From: Anaerolineae bacterium
Lineage (GTDB): Bacteria > Chloroflexota > Anaerolineae > Aggregatilineales > Phototrophicaceae
Length of the DNA: 64,000 nt
Assembly (NCBI GenBank): GCA_022820665.1
Contig: JAJEFB010000029.1
Span: forward strand, 108,951 to 172,950
Direction: 5' to 3'
How positions within the stretch are numbered: the stretch's first letter is position 1; the number at the start of each line of letters is the position of its first letter. This document shows, piece after piece, positions 26,610 to 35,399 of the stretch. Position numbers and translations under genes: made by a program. Below the pieces are notes generated by a model, which worked only from the letters and a program-made list of their open reading frames with translations, did no database searches and had not been told where the DNA came from.

Positions 26610-26801
26610 ATGGCTTCGGTAAGGCTAAAGCCAGGCGAAAGTCAAGAACAACTCTTGCGGCGTTTTCGCAAACGGGTGACAAATGCCGGCATACTTAGCA
26701 CTGTACGCCGGAAACGTTGGCACATTTCCAAGAGCGAATTGCGCCGTATCGAAAAGAAGAAAGCGATCCGTCGCTCGCGTCGGCGGCAACGCAAAATGTG
26801 A
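26610..26801 (+). CDS. rpsU: 30S ribosomal protein S21
   Basis: The 63-residue, very basic protein shows the S21 layout: VRLKPGESQEQLLRRFRKRV near the start and an Arg/Lys-rich C-terminal half ending RRRQRKM. S21 binds near the mRNA path of the 30S subunit at initiation. ATG at 26610 is chosen because AAGGCGGTGA lies upstream; an in-frame start 12 bases earlier is less likely. Confidence 0.9.
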   Translation: MASVRLKPGESQEQLLRRFRKRVTNAGILSTVRRKRWHISKSELRRIEKKKAIRRSRRRQRKM

Positions 26802-26981
26802 TTCATCCGCTAGTTGTTGCCAAAGCGCGTCTGACAATTACGATCGTGGGCGGCGCCCTGCGGCGCTTGCCGATTGGTCTACGCTGCGGATTGGAAACCA
26901 CGAGTTCGTTGCGCAGGCGGAAACCGCAACGGGCTTCTACATTTTTTATGGGATAGGCTGTTTAGTTCACTAAGGAGGAAC

Positions 26982-27218
26982 ATGGCCAAGAAAGAAGAAA
27001 AGATCGAAGTTGAAGGAACTGTAATCGAAGCGTTACCCAATACGCAGTTCAAAGTTGAACTGGATAACGGACATCAGGTCCTGGCATATTTGTCGGGCAA
27101 AATGCGAAAGTATTACATACGTATACTTTTGGGAGACCGTGTCAAAGTCGAGATGAGCGCCTATGATATGAATCGAGGTCGTATCATCTACCGGCACAAA
27201 AACAACGTACGCGCGTAA
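26982..27218 (+). CDS. infA: Translation initiation factor IF-1
   Basis: This 78-residue single OB-fold protein occupies the 30S A site during initiation. Family motifs are [33 protein letters not shown] and [18 protein letters not shown]. The ATG has an ideal AAGGAGGAA at 26972-26980. It is normally found in the main ribosomal protein operon; here it follows rpsU after a 180-base gap. Confidence 0.95.
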   Translation: MAKKEEKIEVEGTVIEALPNTQFKVELDNGHQVLAYLSGKMRKYYIRILLGDRVKVEMSAYDMNRGRIIYRHKNNVRA

Positions 27219-27320
27219 TACCTGTAAGCCGCCTAATCTGGGAGCTCGGTTAGGACGGTCGTCGCTTCCCGCGATGATCCTTTTGGGAGCAATCCCATGT
27301 TTCAGTTTCATAGTTAAGGG

Positions 27321-27350
27321 ACGGGTCAACGGTGGTTGGCTCGTTCTTTT
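27321..27350 (+). terminator. Rho-independent terminator after infA
   Basis: A 10-bp stem with two G-T pairs (27321-27330 with 27335-27344) and loop GGTG is followed by TCTTTT. Its last bases touch the stop of the convergent menG gene. Confidence 0.75.
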
Positions 27351-28065
27351 ATGGTGATTTACAGCCCCAATGAGCCGCCATCGTGCTGAACATGAAGGTT
27401 CGGAAGCGCACATCGGCGAAGCCCGCGCTCTCGATCAGTTGCGCCAGTTCCTCAGGTGTTTTGAAGGCGCGCGTCGATTCCGGCAAGTAGCGATAGGCGT
27501 CGCTGGCGGATTTACCCGCGATCAAACGGCCCAGTAGCGGTATCCCAAATTTCAAATGCGCGAGAATCAAGGGCTGCAGCAGGTTGCGTGGCGGCGGCGT
27601 CGTATCCAATATGACGATGCGTCCGCCCGGCTTGAGCACCCGCCGCTGTTCGGCGAGCGCGCGCGGGATATCCGCGACGTTGCGCATCAGATAACCCGAA
27701 ACCACCGCGTCAAAACAGTTGTCGGCATAAGGCAATTGCAGCGCATCGGCGCCTGTCCAGCTCACCAGGCTGCCGTAGCGACCCTGCCGCCGCCCTACTT
27801 GCATCATTTGCAGCGCGAAATCGGCGCCGGCAACCGTGGCTTCCGGGCGCCGCTTCAGCGCTTCAAAAGCGATGTCGCCGGTACCGGTCGCAATGTCCAA
27901 TAGCGCGCCTTCCGCCGGCAAATCAGCGGCTTCCACGACAAAACGACGCCACTTCAGGTCTTGCCCGCCGGAGATAACGCGGTTCATCAAGTTGTAACGC
28001 GCGGCGATGCGGTCGAACATCGCTTGCACGTATTCCGATCGCTCTTTCCCGTTAAGCTGCGCCAT
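27349..28065 (-). CDS. menG: Demethylmenaquinone methyltransferase (UbiE/MenG)
   Basis: This SAM-dependent enzyme performs the last methylation of menaquinone synthesis. The family signatures are YNLMNRVISGGQDLKWRR, LLDIATGTGDIAFEALK (motif I), VVSGYLMRNVADIPRAL and RVLKPGGRIVILDTTPP. Length (238) is normal. It is the last gene of the minus-strand chaperone operon, 12 bases after prmA. Menaquinone use fits the Complex I genes at the window start. Confidence 0.92.
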   Translation of the reverse strand: MAQLNGKERSEYVQAMFDRIAARYNLMNRVISGGQDLKWRRFVVEAADLPAEGALLDIATGTGDIAFEALKRRPEATVAGADFALQMMQVGRRQGRYGSLVSWTGADALQLPYADNCFDAVVSGYLMRNVADIPRALAEQRRVLKPGGRIVILDTTPPPRNLLQPLILAHLKFGIPLLGRLIAGKSASDAYRYLPESTRAFKTPEELAQLIESAGFADVRFRTFMFSTMAAHWGCKSP

Positions 28066-28077
28066 GGTCGCGACTGA

Positions 28078-29010
28078 TTATTCCCCCGCGGTCTGGTCTA
28101 GCGGTCGTACTGTCTCTATGAGCGCCCAGTCGCCCTTTTTGCGGCGCGCGATGGGCCTCAATCCCGCGCGCCGCAGGCTCCCTTCCACCGCGTCCACTTG
28201 ACTGTCAATGATGCCGCTGAAGATGGCGACCCCGCCCGGCCGTACGATTTGAGCCAATCTGCGCTCGGTCATCTCAAGTATGATCCGCGCCAGGATATTC
28301 ACCATCACCATATCAAAGCGCCGCGCGGAAGACAGGACGCTCTCCAAGCTGCCTTGTTCGGCGACGATCTGCTGCGCGACGCCATTTCGAGCGGCGTTCT
28401 CCCGTGTGGCTCGCACGGCAATCGGGTCGATATCCAGCGCCAGCACTTGCCCGGCGCCCAGCTTGGCCGCCGCGATAGCCAGAATGCCGCTGCCACATCC
28501 CAGATCCAATACATCCAGCCCCGGATCCGCCATCGTCTCCAGCGCCTCCAGACAGAGCTGCGTTGTGGGATGCGTACCCGTGCCGAATGCCATGCCCGGA
28601 TCCAGCGCGATTTCTATGTCCTCTTGCGATAAATCAACATCGACCCACCGCGGGCGAACAAGCAAATGCTTGCCAACGCGCAAGGGTTGATAATGCGCTT
28701 TCCAGGCTTCCGCCCAATCATCTTCCCGTACTGCGCTATAGCAGGGTTTGGGCATCGGGTACATCAGCCGCATATGGCTCAGCGCGGTCTCTAATTCCCT
28801 TCTTTTGCCGGGGAAGTCGTCATCATCGAGGAAGTAGGCGCGCAGGATCAAGGTTTCCGCGGGCGGGACTTCATCTTCGTCCCAGGTATCCGGCGGGATG
28901 CCATCCTGTTCCAGCGACACGCCCTGGTGACCAAAACGCTGCAAGACTTCGGCGATAGCTTCCGCGCTTTCGCCGTCAACCCGCATCGAAACTTCGATCC
29001 AATCGCTCAT
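28078..29010 (-). CDS. prmA: Ribosomal protein L11 methyltransferase
   Basis: This cytoplasmic methyltransferase trimethylates ribosomal protein L11. An N-terminal substrate-recognition domain is followed by the SAM domain with LDLGCGSGILAIAAAKLGA and VLALDIDP. The motif IV-like VNILARIILEM replaces the usual NPPY-type loop, as in PrmA. Length 310 fits. It lies 9 bases after dnaJ, an order (dnaJ-prmA) common in Gram-positive bacteria and Chloroflexota. Confidence 0.92.
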   Translation of the reverse strand: MSDWIEVSMRVDGESAEAIAEVLQRFGHQGVSLEQDGIPPDTWDEDEVPPAETLILRAYFLDDDDFPGKRRELETALSHMRLMYPMPKPCYSAVREDDWAEAWKAHYQPLRVGKHLLVRPRWVDVDLSQEDIEIALDPGMAFGTGTHPTTQLCLEALETMADPGLDVLDLGCGSGILAIAAAKLGAGQVLALDIDPIAVRATRENAARNGVAQQIVAEQGSLESVLSSARRFDMVMVNILARIILEMTERRLAQIVRPGGVAIFSGIIDSQVDAVEGSLRRAGLRPIARRKKGDWALIETVRPLDQTAGE

Positions 29011-29019
29011 GAGCGCGGG

Positions 29020-30162
29020 CTAGTTTTCGCCGCCGAGGAAATCCATTACTTTGTCGAAAAACCCGCGGCCCGCCGCCTGCGGACGTATCTCTCGCCCGAA
29101 GGTCTCCGCCAACTGCTCGAAGAGTTCGCGCTGATGCTCGGTCAAATGGGTCGGCGTCTCTACCTGAACGTAAACCAACTGATCGCCGCGACCGGAGTTG
29201 GTCCCGTCGCTGCGCAGGCGGGGAATGCCCTTGCCGCGCAAACGGAAGACCTTTCCTGTCTGTGTGCCCGGCGGCATGCTCAATTCCACCGGACCATCCA
29301 CAGTGTCAACCGTGATCCGGTCGCCCAGGGTCGCCTGCGCCACGTTGATGCTGATATCGAGGATGATGTCATTTTCCTTGCGCTTGAAGAACTCGTGATC
29401 TTTGACGTGCACCACGACGAATAAATTGCCCGGCGGCGCGCCCTGTTCGCCGGCATCGCCGTCGCCGCGCACTTGAATCTGGATGCCCTCGCTGACTCCG
29501 GCCGGGATCTTGACATTCAAGGCGGCTTTCTTGCGCCTTCGGCCCGAACCATCGCAATTGCGGCAGGGCTTGGAAATGACCGAGCCTTTTCCGCCGCAAT
29601 TGGGGCAGGTATTCACCCGGACCATGGAACCGAGGAAGGTCTGCTGCACCTGGCGCAGCTCGCCACTGCCGTCGCAAGTTCGGCAGGTGGTGGGTCGCGA
29701 TCCCTCCGACGCCCCGCTGCCCTCACAGACATCACAGCGTTCCAGGCGCGCGAACTCGATCTCTTTTTCGACGCCAAATACAGCCTCGACGAAGTCAATC
29801 GTCACATCGACCCGCCGGTCGCGTCCGCTATTCGTGGCGCGGCGTCGTCCCCCCGGCGTATCGCCAAATGCGCTGTTGAAGATATCGAAGATGTCTTCAA
29901 AGCCGAAGCCGCCCATGCCGGGTCCATAGCCGCCCCCGCCGCCATTGACGCCGGCGTGGCCAAAGCGATCGTAACGGGCGCGCTTCTCGTCGTCGGCCAG
30001 GACCTCGTAAGCCTCGTTGATCTCCTTGAATCGCTCCTCGGCGCCGGCTTCCCGGCTGACATCGGGATGGTACTGGCGCGCCAGACGCCGGAACGCGGTC
30101 TTGATCTCTTGTGTGTCCGCGCTCTGCGATACGCCGAGCACTTCATAATAATCTCTAGGCAT
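29020..30162 (-). CDS. dnaJ: Chaperone protein DnaJ
   Basis: This Hsp40 co-chaperone stimulates DnaK ATPase and delivers substrates. The J domain has the HPD tripeptide (YHPDVSREA) at about residues 30-40, followed by a Gly-rich region. Four zinc-finger repeats follow (CDVCEGSG, CRTCDGSG, CPNCGGKG, CRNCDGSG), then the C-terminal substrate-binding domains. Length 380 is standard for type I DnaJ. A 328-base gap with repeats separates it from dnaK, and a -10 box in that gap could give it its own promoter. Confidence 0.96.
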   Translation of the reverse strand: MPRDYYEVLGVSQSADTQEIKTAFRRLARQYHPDVSREAGAEERFKEINEAYEVLADDEKRARYDRFGHAGVNGGGGGYGPGMGGFGFEDIFDIFNSAFGDTPGGRRRATNSGRDRRVDVTIDFVEAVFGVEKEIEFARLERCDVCEGSGASEGSRPTTCRTCDGSGELRQVQQTFLGSMVRVNTCPNCGGKGSVISKPCRNCDGSGRRRKKAALNVKIPAGVSEGIQIQVRGDGDAGEQGAPPGNLFVVVHVKDHEFFKRKENDIILDISINVAQATLGDRITVDTVDGPVELSMPPGTQTGKVFRLRGKGIPRLRSDGTNSGRGDQLVYVQVETPTHLTEHQRELFEQLAETFGREIRPQAAGRGFFDKVMDFLGGEN

Positions 30163-30235
30163 GGAAGGGGTCCTGTACGCGCCCGCTAGCTTTACGGCCG
30201 CTCATGTTACCGGGATGTGAAACGGAGCATAAGAC

Positions 30236-30263
30236 ATTATACTCAGTGACTCCAAGTAAGTAA
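30236..30263 (-). promoter_or_regulatory. Candidate promoter for dnaJ-prmA-menG
   Basis: On the minus strand: TTACTT, 16 bases, TATAAT (30236-30241). The -10 is a perfect match, the -35 is weak and partly lies in a dispersed repeat. Confidence 0.4.
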
Positions 30264-30307
30264 TGAACATTTTGAGGACAACCAAGTGAACAACTTTCGG
30301 GCGGCAT
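30260..30307 (+). repeat. 48-base dispersed repeat, copy 1
   Basis: It matches the reverse complement of 58214-58261 at 45 of 48 positions. Both copies lie next to hairpin-type repeats in intergenic DNA. Confidence 0.8.
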
Positions 30308-30400
30308 GATAGCTCGCGTAGATACTGACCGCCTGTCGCCCCTACGGGTTTCGACATAAAGGACGCTGTGGGCGCGGGCAATCTGCCCGCCCGAAATAAA

Positions 30401-30433
30401 CCCTTTGCGCCCTCTGTGCCTCTGTGGTGAATT
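30401..30433 (-). repeat. CACCACAGAGG-type repeat, copy 2
   Basis: The minus strand reads TTCACCACAGAGGCACAGAG followed by GGCGC, one unit of the periodic repeat found at 22531-22594 and 63668-63766. Confidence 0.75.
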
Positions 30434-30490
30434 TGCTTTACTTACTTGCATTTACTTCCGATCATTAGCCATTGGCATCTTGATTGCCTT

Positions 30491-32371
30491 TTAGGTCTCT
30501 GTGAACTCGGCGTCGATGACATCCTCGTCATCCTCAGCCGCGGGCTGTCCCTCGGGTGGGGGAGCCGCCTCCTCGTACATCTGCGCGCCCAGCGTCTGCA
30601 ACTGCGCCATCAGCGCTTCGGTCGCCGCTTTGATCTCGGAGACGTTTTGGCTTTCCTGCGCGCCCTTCACCGCCGCGATTTTCTCCTCGGTCTGCTGCAC
30701 AGCTTCTTCCGGCAGCTTGTCCTTATTTTCGCGAATTAGCTTCTCGGCTTGGAAGACGGCGCTTTCCGCTTGATTGTTGACCTCGGCCTCTTCCTTGCGT
30801 TCGGCATCCTGGCTGGCGAACTTCTCCGCTTCCGCCACCATCGTGTCAACTTCTTCATCGGACAAGCCGCTGCTGGCGGTGATCGTGATCGCTTGCTCGC
30901 GCCCGGTCGCCTTGTCCTTGGCGCTGACATTGAGGATGCCGTTGGCATCAATATCAAAGGTCACCTCAATTTGCGGCAGTCCGCGTGGCGCCGGCGGAAT
31001 GCCGTCGAGCATGAACTTGCCCAGCGACTTGTTATCGCCCGCCATCGGCCGTTCGCCTTGCACGATATGGATCTCGACTGTGGTCTGGCTGTCGGCCGCC
31101 GTCGAGTAAATTTGCGACTTCTTGCTCGGTATGGTGGTATTGCGGTCGATCATGGCGGTTGCCACGCCACCCAGCGTTTCCACGCTCAACGTCAGCGGCG
31201 TCACGTCCAGCAGCAGGATGTCTTTGACATCGCCGCCCAGTACCCCCGCTTGAATGGCTGCGCCCAGCGCGACCACCTCATCTGGATTGACGCCCTTCGT
31301 CGGCTCTTTGCCGAAGAAGTCCTTGACGGCTTCCTGGATGGCCGGCATGCGCGTCATGCCGCCTACCAGCAGAACCGCGTCGACATCGCTGGCGGACAAG
31401 CCGGCGTCCTTCAATGCCAGCCGGCAAGGCTCGATGGTGCCGCGCACCAAATCATCGACCAGGCTTTCCAGTTTGGCGCGCGACAGGCTCATATTCAAGT
31501 GCTTTGGCCCGCTCGCGTCCGCCGTGATGAAGGGCAGGTTGATCTCGGCGCTCAAGGTGGTCGAAAGCTCTATCTTTGCCTTCTCAGCCGCTTCTTTCAA
31601 GCGTTGCAGCGCCTGACGATCCTGCCGGAGGTCAATGCCGTTTTCCCGGCTGAACTCATCGGCTATCCAATTGATGACGCGGTCGTCGAAGTTGTCCCCG
31701 CCCAGGTAGGTATCGCCGTTGGTCGACTTGACTTCAAAGACGCCGTCCGCGACCTCAAGAATCGAAATATCAAAGGTGCCGCCACCCAGGTCGTAGACCG
31801 CGATAATGCCTTCGTTACGTTCGCCCAAGCCATACGACAGGCTCGACGCCGTCGGCTCGTTAATGATGCGCAGCACTTCCAGACCGGCGATTTTGCCCGC
31901 GTCTTTGGTCGCGTTGCGCTGCGTATCGTTGAAATAGGCTGGCACGGTGATCACCGCTTGATCTACCGCTTCCCCCAAATACGCCTCGGCGTCCGCTTTG
32001 ATCTTTTGCAGGACCATCGCCGAGATCTCCGGCGCGCTGTAGTCGCGCTCGTTCAATCGAATGCGCACGTCGCCGTTTGATGCCGCCGATACCTTGTACG
32101 GCATCAGTTTGGCCGCGTCCTTCACTTCCTTGTCATTGAACTTGCGGCCCATGAAGCGCTTGACCGAAAAGATGGTATTCTCCGGGTTCACGACGGCTTG
32201 GTTGCGGGCCACGCGCCCGACCAGGCGCTCGCCCGTTTTGGTATTGATGGCGACCACGGACGGGATCAGATTGCCGCCCTCCGAAGAGGGAATGACGGTT
32301 GGCTCGCCGCCTTCCATCACCGCGACAACCGAGTTGGTGGTGCCCAGGTCGATTCCAATGATTCTGCCCAT
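30491..32371 (-). CDS. dnaK: Chaperone protein DnaK (Hsp70)
   Basis: This ATP-dependent folding chaperone begins with [17 protein letters not shown], the Hsp70 phosphate-1 motif. [17 protein letters not shown] (phosphate-2) and [16 protein letters not shown] follow. The substrate-binding domain and a C-terminal acidic end ([10 protein letters not shown]) complete 626 residues, the normal length. CAGGAG lies 8 bases upstream of the ATG. It follows grpE by 61 bases in the same operon. Confidence 0.97.
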   Translation of the reverse strand: MGRIIGIDLGTTNSVVAVMEGGEPTVIPSSEGGNLIPSVVAINTKTGERLVGRVARNQAVVNPENTIFSVKRFMGRKFNDKEVKDAAKLMPYKVSAASNGDVRIRLNERDYSAPEISAMVLQKIKADAEAYLGEAVDQAVITVPAYFNDTQRNATKDAGKIAGLEVLRIINEPTASSLSYGLGERNEGIIAVYDLGGGTFDISILEVADGVFEVKSTNGDTYLGGDNFDDRVINWIADEFSRENGIDLRQDRQALQRLKEAAEKAKIELSTTLSAEINLPFITADASGPKHLNMSLSRAKLESLVDDLVRGTIEPCRLALKDAGLSASDVDAVLLVGGMTRMPAIQEAVKDFFGKEPTKGVNPDEVVALGAAIQAGVLGGDVKDILLLDVTPLTLSVETLGGVATAMIDRNTTIPSKKSQIYSTAADSQTTVEIHIVQGERPMAGDNKSLGKFMLDGIPPAPRGLPQIEVTFDIDANGILNVSAKDKATGREQAITITASSGLSDEEVDTMVAEAEKFASQDAERKEEAEVNNQAESAVFQAEKLIRENKDKLPEEAVQQTEEKIAAVKGAQESQNVSEIKAATEALMAQLQTLGAQMYEEAAPPPEGQPAAEDDEDVIDAEFTET

Positions 32372-32432
32372 TCCGATTACTCCTGTTTCTCTCTGGTGTT
32401 CTGACCAGCTTGTCTTGAATTCCTTTGCGCTT

Positions 32433-33044
32433 TCAGCTCGCTACTTTGACCAAAGCCAATCGCAAGATCTTATCACCCGCGCGGTAGCCCTTCTGCAATG
32501 TCTCGGTGACGTGCCCGCTCTCAACTTCATCACTCTCTTCCGTGCCGATGGCTTGATGCAGATTGGGATCAAAAAGATCTCCCGTCGGGTCGATTGCCTC
32601 GACCTCGTATTGTTCCAGCAGCGTGGCGAACTTGCGCTGGATCATGGATACGCCGCCGATCCACGGATTCTCGCTGATATCTTCGGGCACGCTCTCAAAG
32701 GCGCGGTCGAAATCGTCCACGATTGGCAGCAGCGCCTTAAGCGTGTCCAGCGACGCCCGCTGAAAAAGTTCAATCCGTTCGCGCTCGATCCGCTTCTTGT
32801 AATTGGCGAATTCGGCGCGGGCGCGCTGCCAGCCGTCTTTATTGCTCTGCGCTTCCTGCTGCGCTTCGATGAATGCCTGCATCAAGTTAATACCTTCCGG
32901 CATTTCCGGCGCTTCTTCCTCATCTTTATCGCTGCCGTCCGCTTCGCTCTCGCTCGGCAGTTCTTCCGCCGATTCAGAGGCGGCGCTCAATTCGTCTTCG
33001 TTTTCTTTTTCGAGTTCTTCAGCTGGGTCTTTTACATCGCTCAT
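32433..33044 (-). CDS. grpE: Nucleotide exchange factor GrpE
   Basis: GrpE releases ADP from DnaK. The first 55 residues are highly acidic, then a long helix ([23 protein letters not shown], visible in part) leads to [12 protein letters not shown], the family hallmark. The C-terminal beta domain includes [20 protein letters not shown] and [23 protein letters not shown]. Length 203 is typical. It sits between hrcA and dnaK; the 122-base gap to hrcA contains a perfect TCCCGCATGCGGGA palindrome (33081-33094). Confidence 0.95.
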   Translation of the reverse strand: MSDVKDPAEELEKENEDELSAASESAEELPSESEADGSDKDEEEAPEMPEGINLMQAFIEAQQEAQSNKDGWQRARAEFANYKKRIERERIELFQRASLDTLKALLPIVDDFDRAFESVPEDISENPWIGGVSMIQRKFATLLEQYEVEAIDPTGDLFDPNLHQAIGTEESDEVESGHVTETLQKGYRAGDKILRLALVKVAS

Positions 33045-33166
33045 GTGCTAATCCTGAAACGCGCAATTCAATCGTCTTGATCCCGCATGCGGGACAGCCA
33101 AAATATCGTCCCTAGCATAGCGCAGGATTAAAAGATTTGTATAAGCGATTGCGTTTCTTATGAAGT

Positions 33167-34258
33167 TTATATGTTGCCGCCGGCGTCACCGTCCACATTG
33201 TCCTGATACAGCGTCGACAATACATTGGTCATCAGGTTGGAGACGTAGCGCACGGTGCTGATAGCGCGCCCGTAATTGATATGCGTGGGACCCAATACGC
33301 CGATGGCGCCGCTCATCTTTTCCGGATCGCCATAGCGGCTTAGCACCATGCTCAAGCGGCTTAGATCTTCGTAGCGGTCGTCGCCGGCGATGACCACCTG
33401 TACATTAACGTCATCGCTGTCATCCGGCGGCAGTCGATCCAGCAGTTCGTTGACCAGGGCATTGAGCACCGTATGCTCTTCCAGGATGCGGATCGCTTGC
33501 TGCGCTCCCTCGTCATCGCCAAAGCTTTCCATCATCCGGCTCAGTCCGTCTCGATAAATGAAACGCACCTGATTGTTGTCGGCATGCTCTATCAGCTCGG
33601 CGGTTAATTCCGCCACTTCGCGTTCCAGCATCGGCAGATTGATGCTTTTGAGGCGCACCTGCTGGGCTCCGAAATCGGCGCACATCTCGTTGACGCGTTT
33701 GGCCGCACCCGCCAGTTGAAGTTGCGGCACCGGTTCCGCTAGTGTCAGCATACGCTGATGCACGCTGCCGCTGTTTAATACCAGCACCATCAGCGCAAGA
33801 CGTCCCTGTATCGAGATCAACTCGACGTGCTTGAAGGAATTGGTCTGAGAGATGGGCGGCGTCACAATGGATGCGGACTGCACCGAACGCGCGAGCAATG
33901 TGGCTGTGCGGCGCATCCATTGTTCCATGCCCGCGTGCAATGTGCCGACTCGCTCGGAAATATGGCTCTGCTCGTTGCGCGTCAAACTGCGCGTTTGCAG
34001 CAAGCGGCGTACAAAGTAGCGGAAGCCGGCTGCCGTCGGCACGCGCCCGGCCGAGGTATGAGGCGCGGCGATATAACCCATCTCTTCCAGCCGAGACATC
34101 TCGTTGCGCACGGTCGCCGAACTGATATTCAGTTGGTAATTCTCTACCAGATGGCGGGAACCGACCGGCTCCGGTTTTTCCGAATATGCCTGCACGATGC
34201 AGGTAAGGATGTCTTCCTGACGGCTGGTCAGATTGGGCAATTGTTGTTCATCGTTCAT
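33167..34258 (-). CDS. hrcA: Heat-inducible transcription repressor HrcA
   Basis: HrcA represses class I heat-shock operons by binding CIRCE. The N-terminal winged helix has LTSRQEDILTCIVQAY, EPVGSRHLVENYQLNISSATVRNEM and GYIAAPHTSAGRVPT; the C-terminal GAF-like dimerisation domain has GVLGPTHINYGRAISTVRYV. ATG at 34258 gives 363 residues, close to the family norm; an in-frame TTG at 34309 would add 17. It is the first gene of the chaperone operon. No complete CIRCE was found upstream, only half-site-like sequences. Confidence 0.93.
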   Translation of the reverse strand: MNDEQQLPNLTSRQEDILTCIVQAYSEKPEPVGSRHLVENYQLNISSATVRNEMSRLEEMGYIAAPHTSAGRVPTAAGFRYFVRRLLQTRSLTRNEQSHISERVGTLHAGMEQWMRRTATLLARSVQSASIVTPPISQTNSFKHVELISIQGRLALMVLVLNSGSVHQRMLTLAEPVPQLQLAGAAKRVNEMCADFGAQQVRLKSINLPMLEREVAELTAELIEHADNNQVRFIYRDGLSRMMESFGDDEGAQQAIRILEEHTVLNALVNELLDRLPPDDSDDVNVQVVIAGDDRYEDLSRLSMVLSRYGDPEKMSGAIGVLGPTHINYGRAISTVRYVSNLMTNVLSTLYQDNVDGDAGGNI

Positions 34259-34386
34259 CAAGAATGTCGCTGGACTTATTCTTTTTTGCAGTCCCGCTTG
34301 ACCGTCCAAAAAGAAGGCTGGTTATTTTGTCTTAGCGCAGCGGGACGATTCGCCGATTACGCGCCGCGCGGCTGTGAATAACTTGA

Positions 34387-34415
34387 ATGCTAACACGCGC
34401 TCCAGGGTGCGTCAA
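34387..34415 (-). promoter_or_regulatory. Candidate promoter of the hrcA operon, with half CIRCE-like sequence
   Basis: On the minus strand: TTGACG, 17 bases, TAGCAT. The -10 region overlaps TTAGCATTC, close to the CIRCE half-site TTAGCACTC; the inverted second half is absent. Confidence 0.5.
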
Positions 34416-34533
34416 AGGAAAATCTGATGTAAGATGTTTTTCACGCCGCTCGTCCATAAACTACGTGATGGAGCTACAGGAACGCGGCGAAACAGCCTCG
34501 CCGCGTGACCCAATAATCCCAAGGAGAAACACA

Positions 34534-34860
34534 ATGGGCTTGAAGACTTTCGATGTTAACCAGGACGAATTTCAAAGCGAAGTTCTGGACAGTGAAACGC
34601 CGGTTTTGGTCGACTTTTGGGCGGAATGGTGCGGTCCCTGCAAGATGATCGCGCCCATCGTTGACGAGATCGCCGATGAGTACGACGGCAAGCTGCGCGT
34701 CGCCAAAGTCGATGCCGACGCCAACCAGGATATCCTGATCAATTATGGCATTATGGGTATCCCAACCTTGATTCTGTTCAAAGGCGGTGAAGCGGTGGAA
34801 CGTATCACCGGCTTCAAGCCAAAGGGCAAAATCGTCAGCCAGATTGCCGCGCATATCTAG
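34534..34860 (+). CDS. trxA: Thioredoxin
   Basis: This 108-residue cytoplasmic disulfide reductase has the active site WCGPC within FWAEWCGPCKMIAP and the cis-proline loop MGIPTLILF. All standard positions, including the buried Asp (VDFWAEW), are present. ATG at 34534 is preceded by AAGGAGAAAC. It is transcribed divergently from hrcA and ends at a strong terminator, so it is probably monocistronic. Confidence 0.96.
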   Translation: MGLKTFDVNQDEFQSEVLDSETPVLVDFWAEWCGPCKMIAPIVDEIADEYDGKLRVAKVDADANQDILINYGIMGIPTLILFKGGEAVERITGFKPKGKIVSQIAAHI

Positions 34861-34881
34861 TGGTCTGCGTTTGAATCGACA

Positions 34882-34919
34882 AAGGCGCTCGCCGGGGAAC
34901 GGCGAGCGCCTTTTCTTTC
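34882..34919 (+). terminator. Rho-independent terminator after trxA
   Basis: A perfect 10-bp stem (34884-34893 with 34901-34910) with a 7-base loop is followed by TTTTCTTT. Confidence 0.93.
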
Positions 34920-34982
34920 AATATGATTTACCAACAAGCATGAACTATAATCAAAGGTATACAGATATCGGGCATTAACGCG

Positions 34983-35399
34983 ATGAGGCAGTTTCCGATC
35001 CGCATTCTGATCGCAAAGCCCGGCTTGGATGGCCACGATCGTGGCGCCAAAGTCATCGCCCGCGGCTTGCGAGACGCCGGTATGGAGGTCATATACACCG
35101 GCTTGCGCCAGTCGCCGCAGATGATCGCCGAAGCGGCTCTGCAAGAAGATGTCGATATTGTCGGCTTGAGCATCCTCAGTGGTTCTCACATGACCCTGGT
35201 ACCGGCGATCCGCGCGGAGATGGACGCGATGGATCTTGCCAGTGTGCCGCTGGTTCTTGGCGGCATCTTGCCCGACGAAGATCAGCGGGCGCTGCTCGAA
35301 GGCGGCGTAAACGCGATCTTTGGTCCCGGCGCCAGCCTCGGCGCAATTGTCAGCGCGATCGAGCGGCTATGCGCGCGGCCAGCCGATCAGTCGACTTGA
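34983..35399 (+). CDS. Methylmalonyl-CoA mutase, cobalamin-binding (small) subunit
   Basis: This 138-residue protein is a free-standing B12-binding domain. It has the D-x-H-x-x-G motif (DGHDRG, residues 16-21; His18 is the lower cobalt ligand), S-x-L (GLSILSGSH), and the GG loop ([11 protein letters not shown]). It should pair with the catalytic subunit encoded at 51.3-53.0 kb to isomerise methylmalonyl-CoA to succinyl-CoA. Its end overlaps meaB by 31 bases, so the two are coupled. No B12 riboswitch was recognised upstream. Confidence 0.92.
   Translation: MRQFPIRILIAKPGLDGHDRGAKVIARGLRDAGMEVIYTGLRQSPQMIAEAALQEDVDIVGLSILSGSHMTLVPAIRAEMDAMDLASVPLVLGGILPDEDQRALLEGGVNAIFGPGASLGAIVSAIERLCARPADQST

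Larger units (their letters stand above)
30163..30490. other. 328-base dnaK-dnaJ gap filled with repeats
   Basis: It contains the 48-base repeat at 30260-30307, a CTGTCGCCCCTAC fragment related to the hairpin repeats (about 30328-30342), an inverted GCGGGC/GCCCGC hairpin (about 30375-30393), and a CACCACAGAGG-type unit (30401-30433). A candidate minus-strand promoter for dnaJ lies at its dnaJ end. No gene is seen. Confidence 0.65.

Noticed and set aside
34367..34393. Complete CIRCE operator upstream of hrcA
   Set aside because: Only one arm (TTAGCATTC) resembles the consensus; the base-paired partner arm is absent.
34861..34982. Cobalamin riboswitch before the mutase small subunit
   Set aside because: The gap is about 120 bases, half of it occupied by the trxA terminator, and no B12-box-like sequence was seen.
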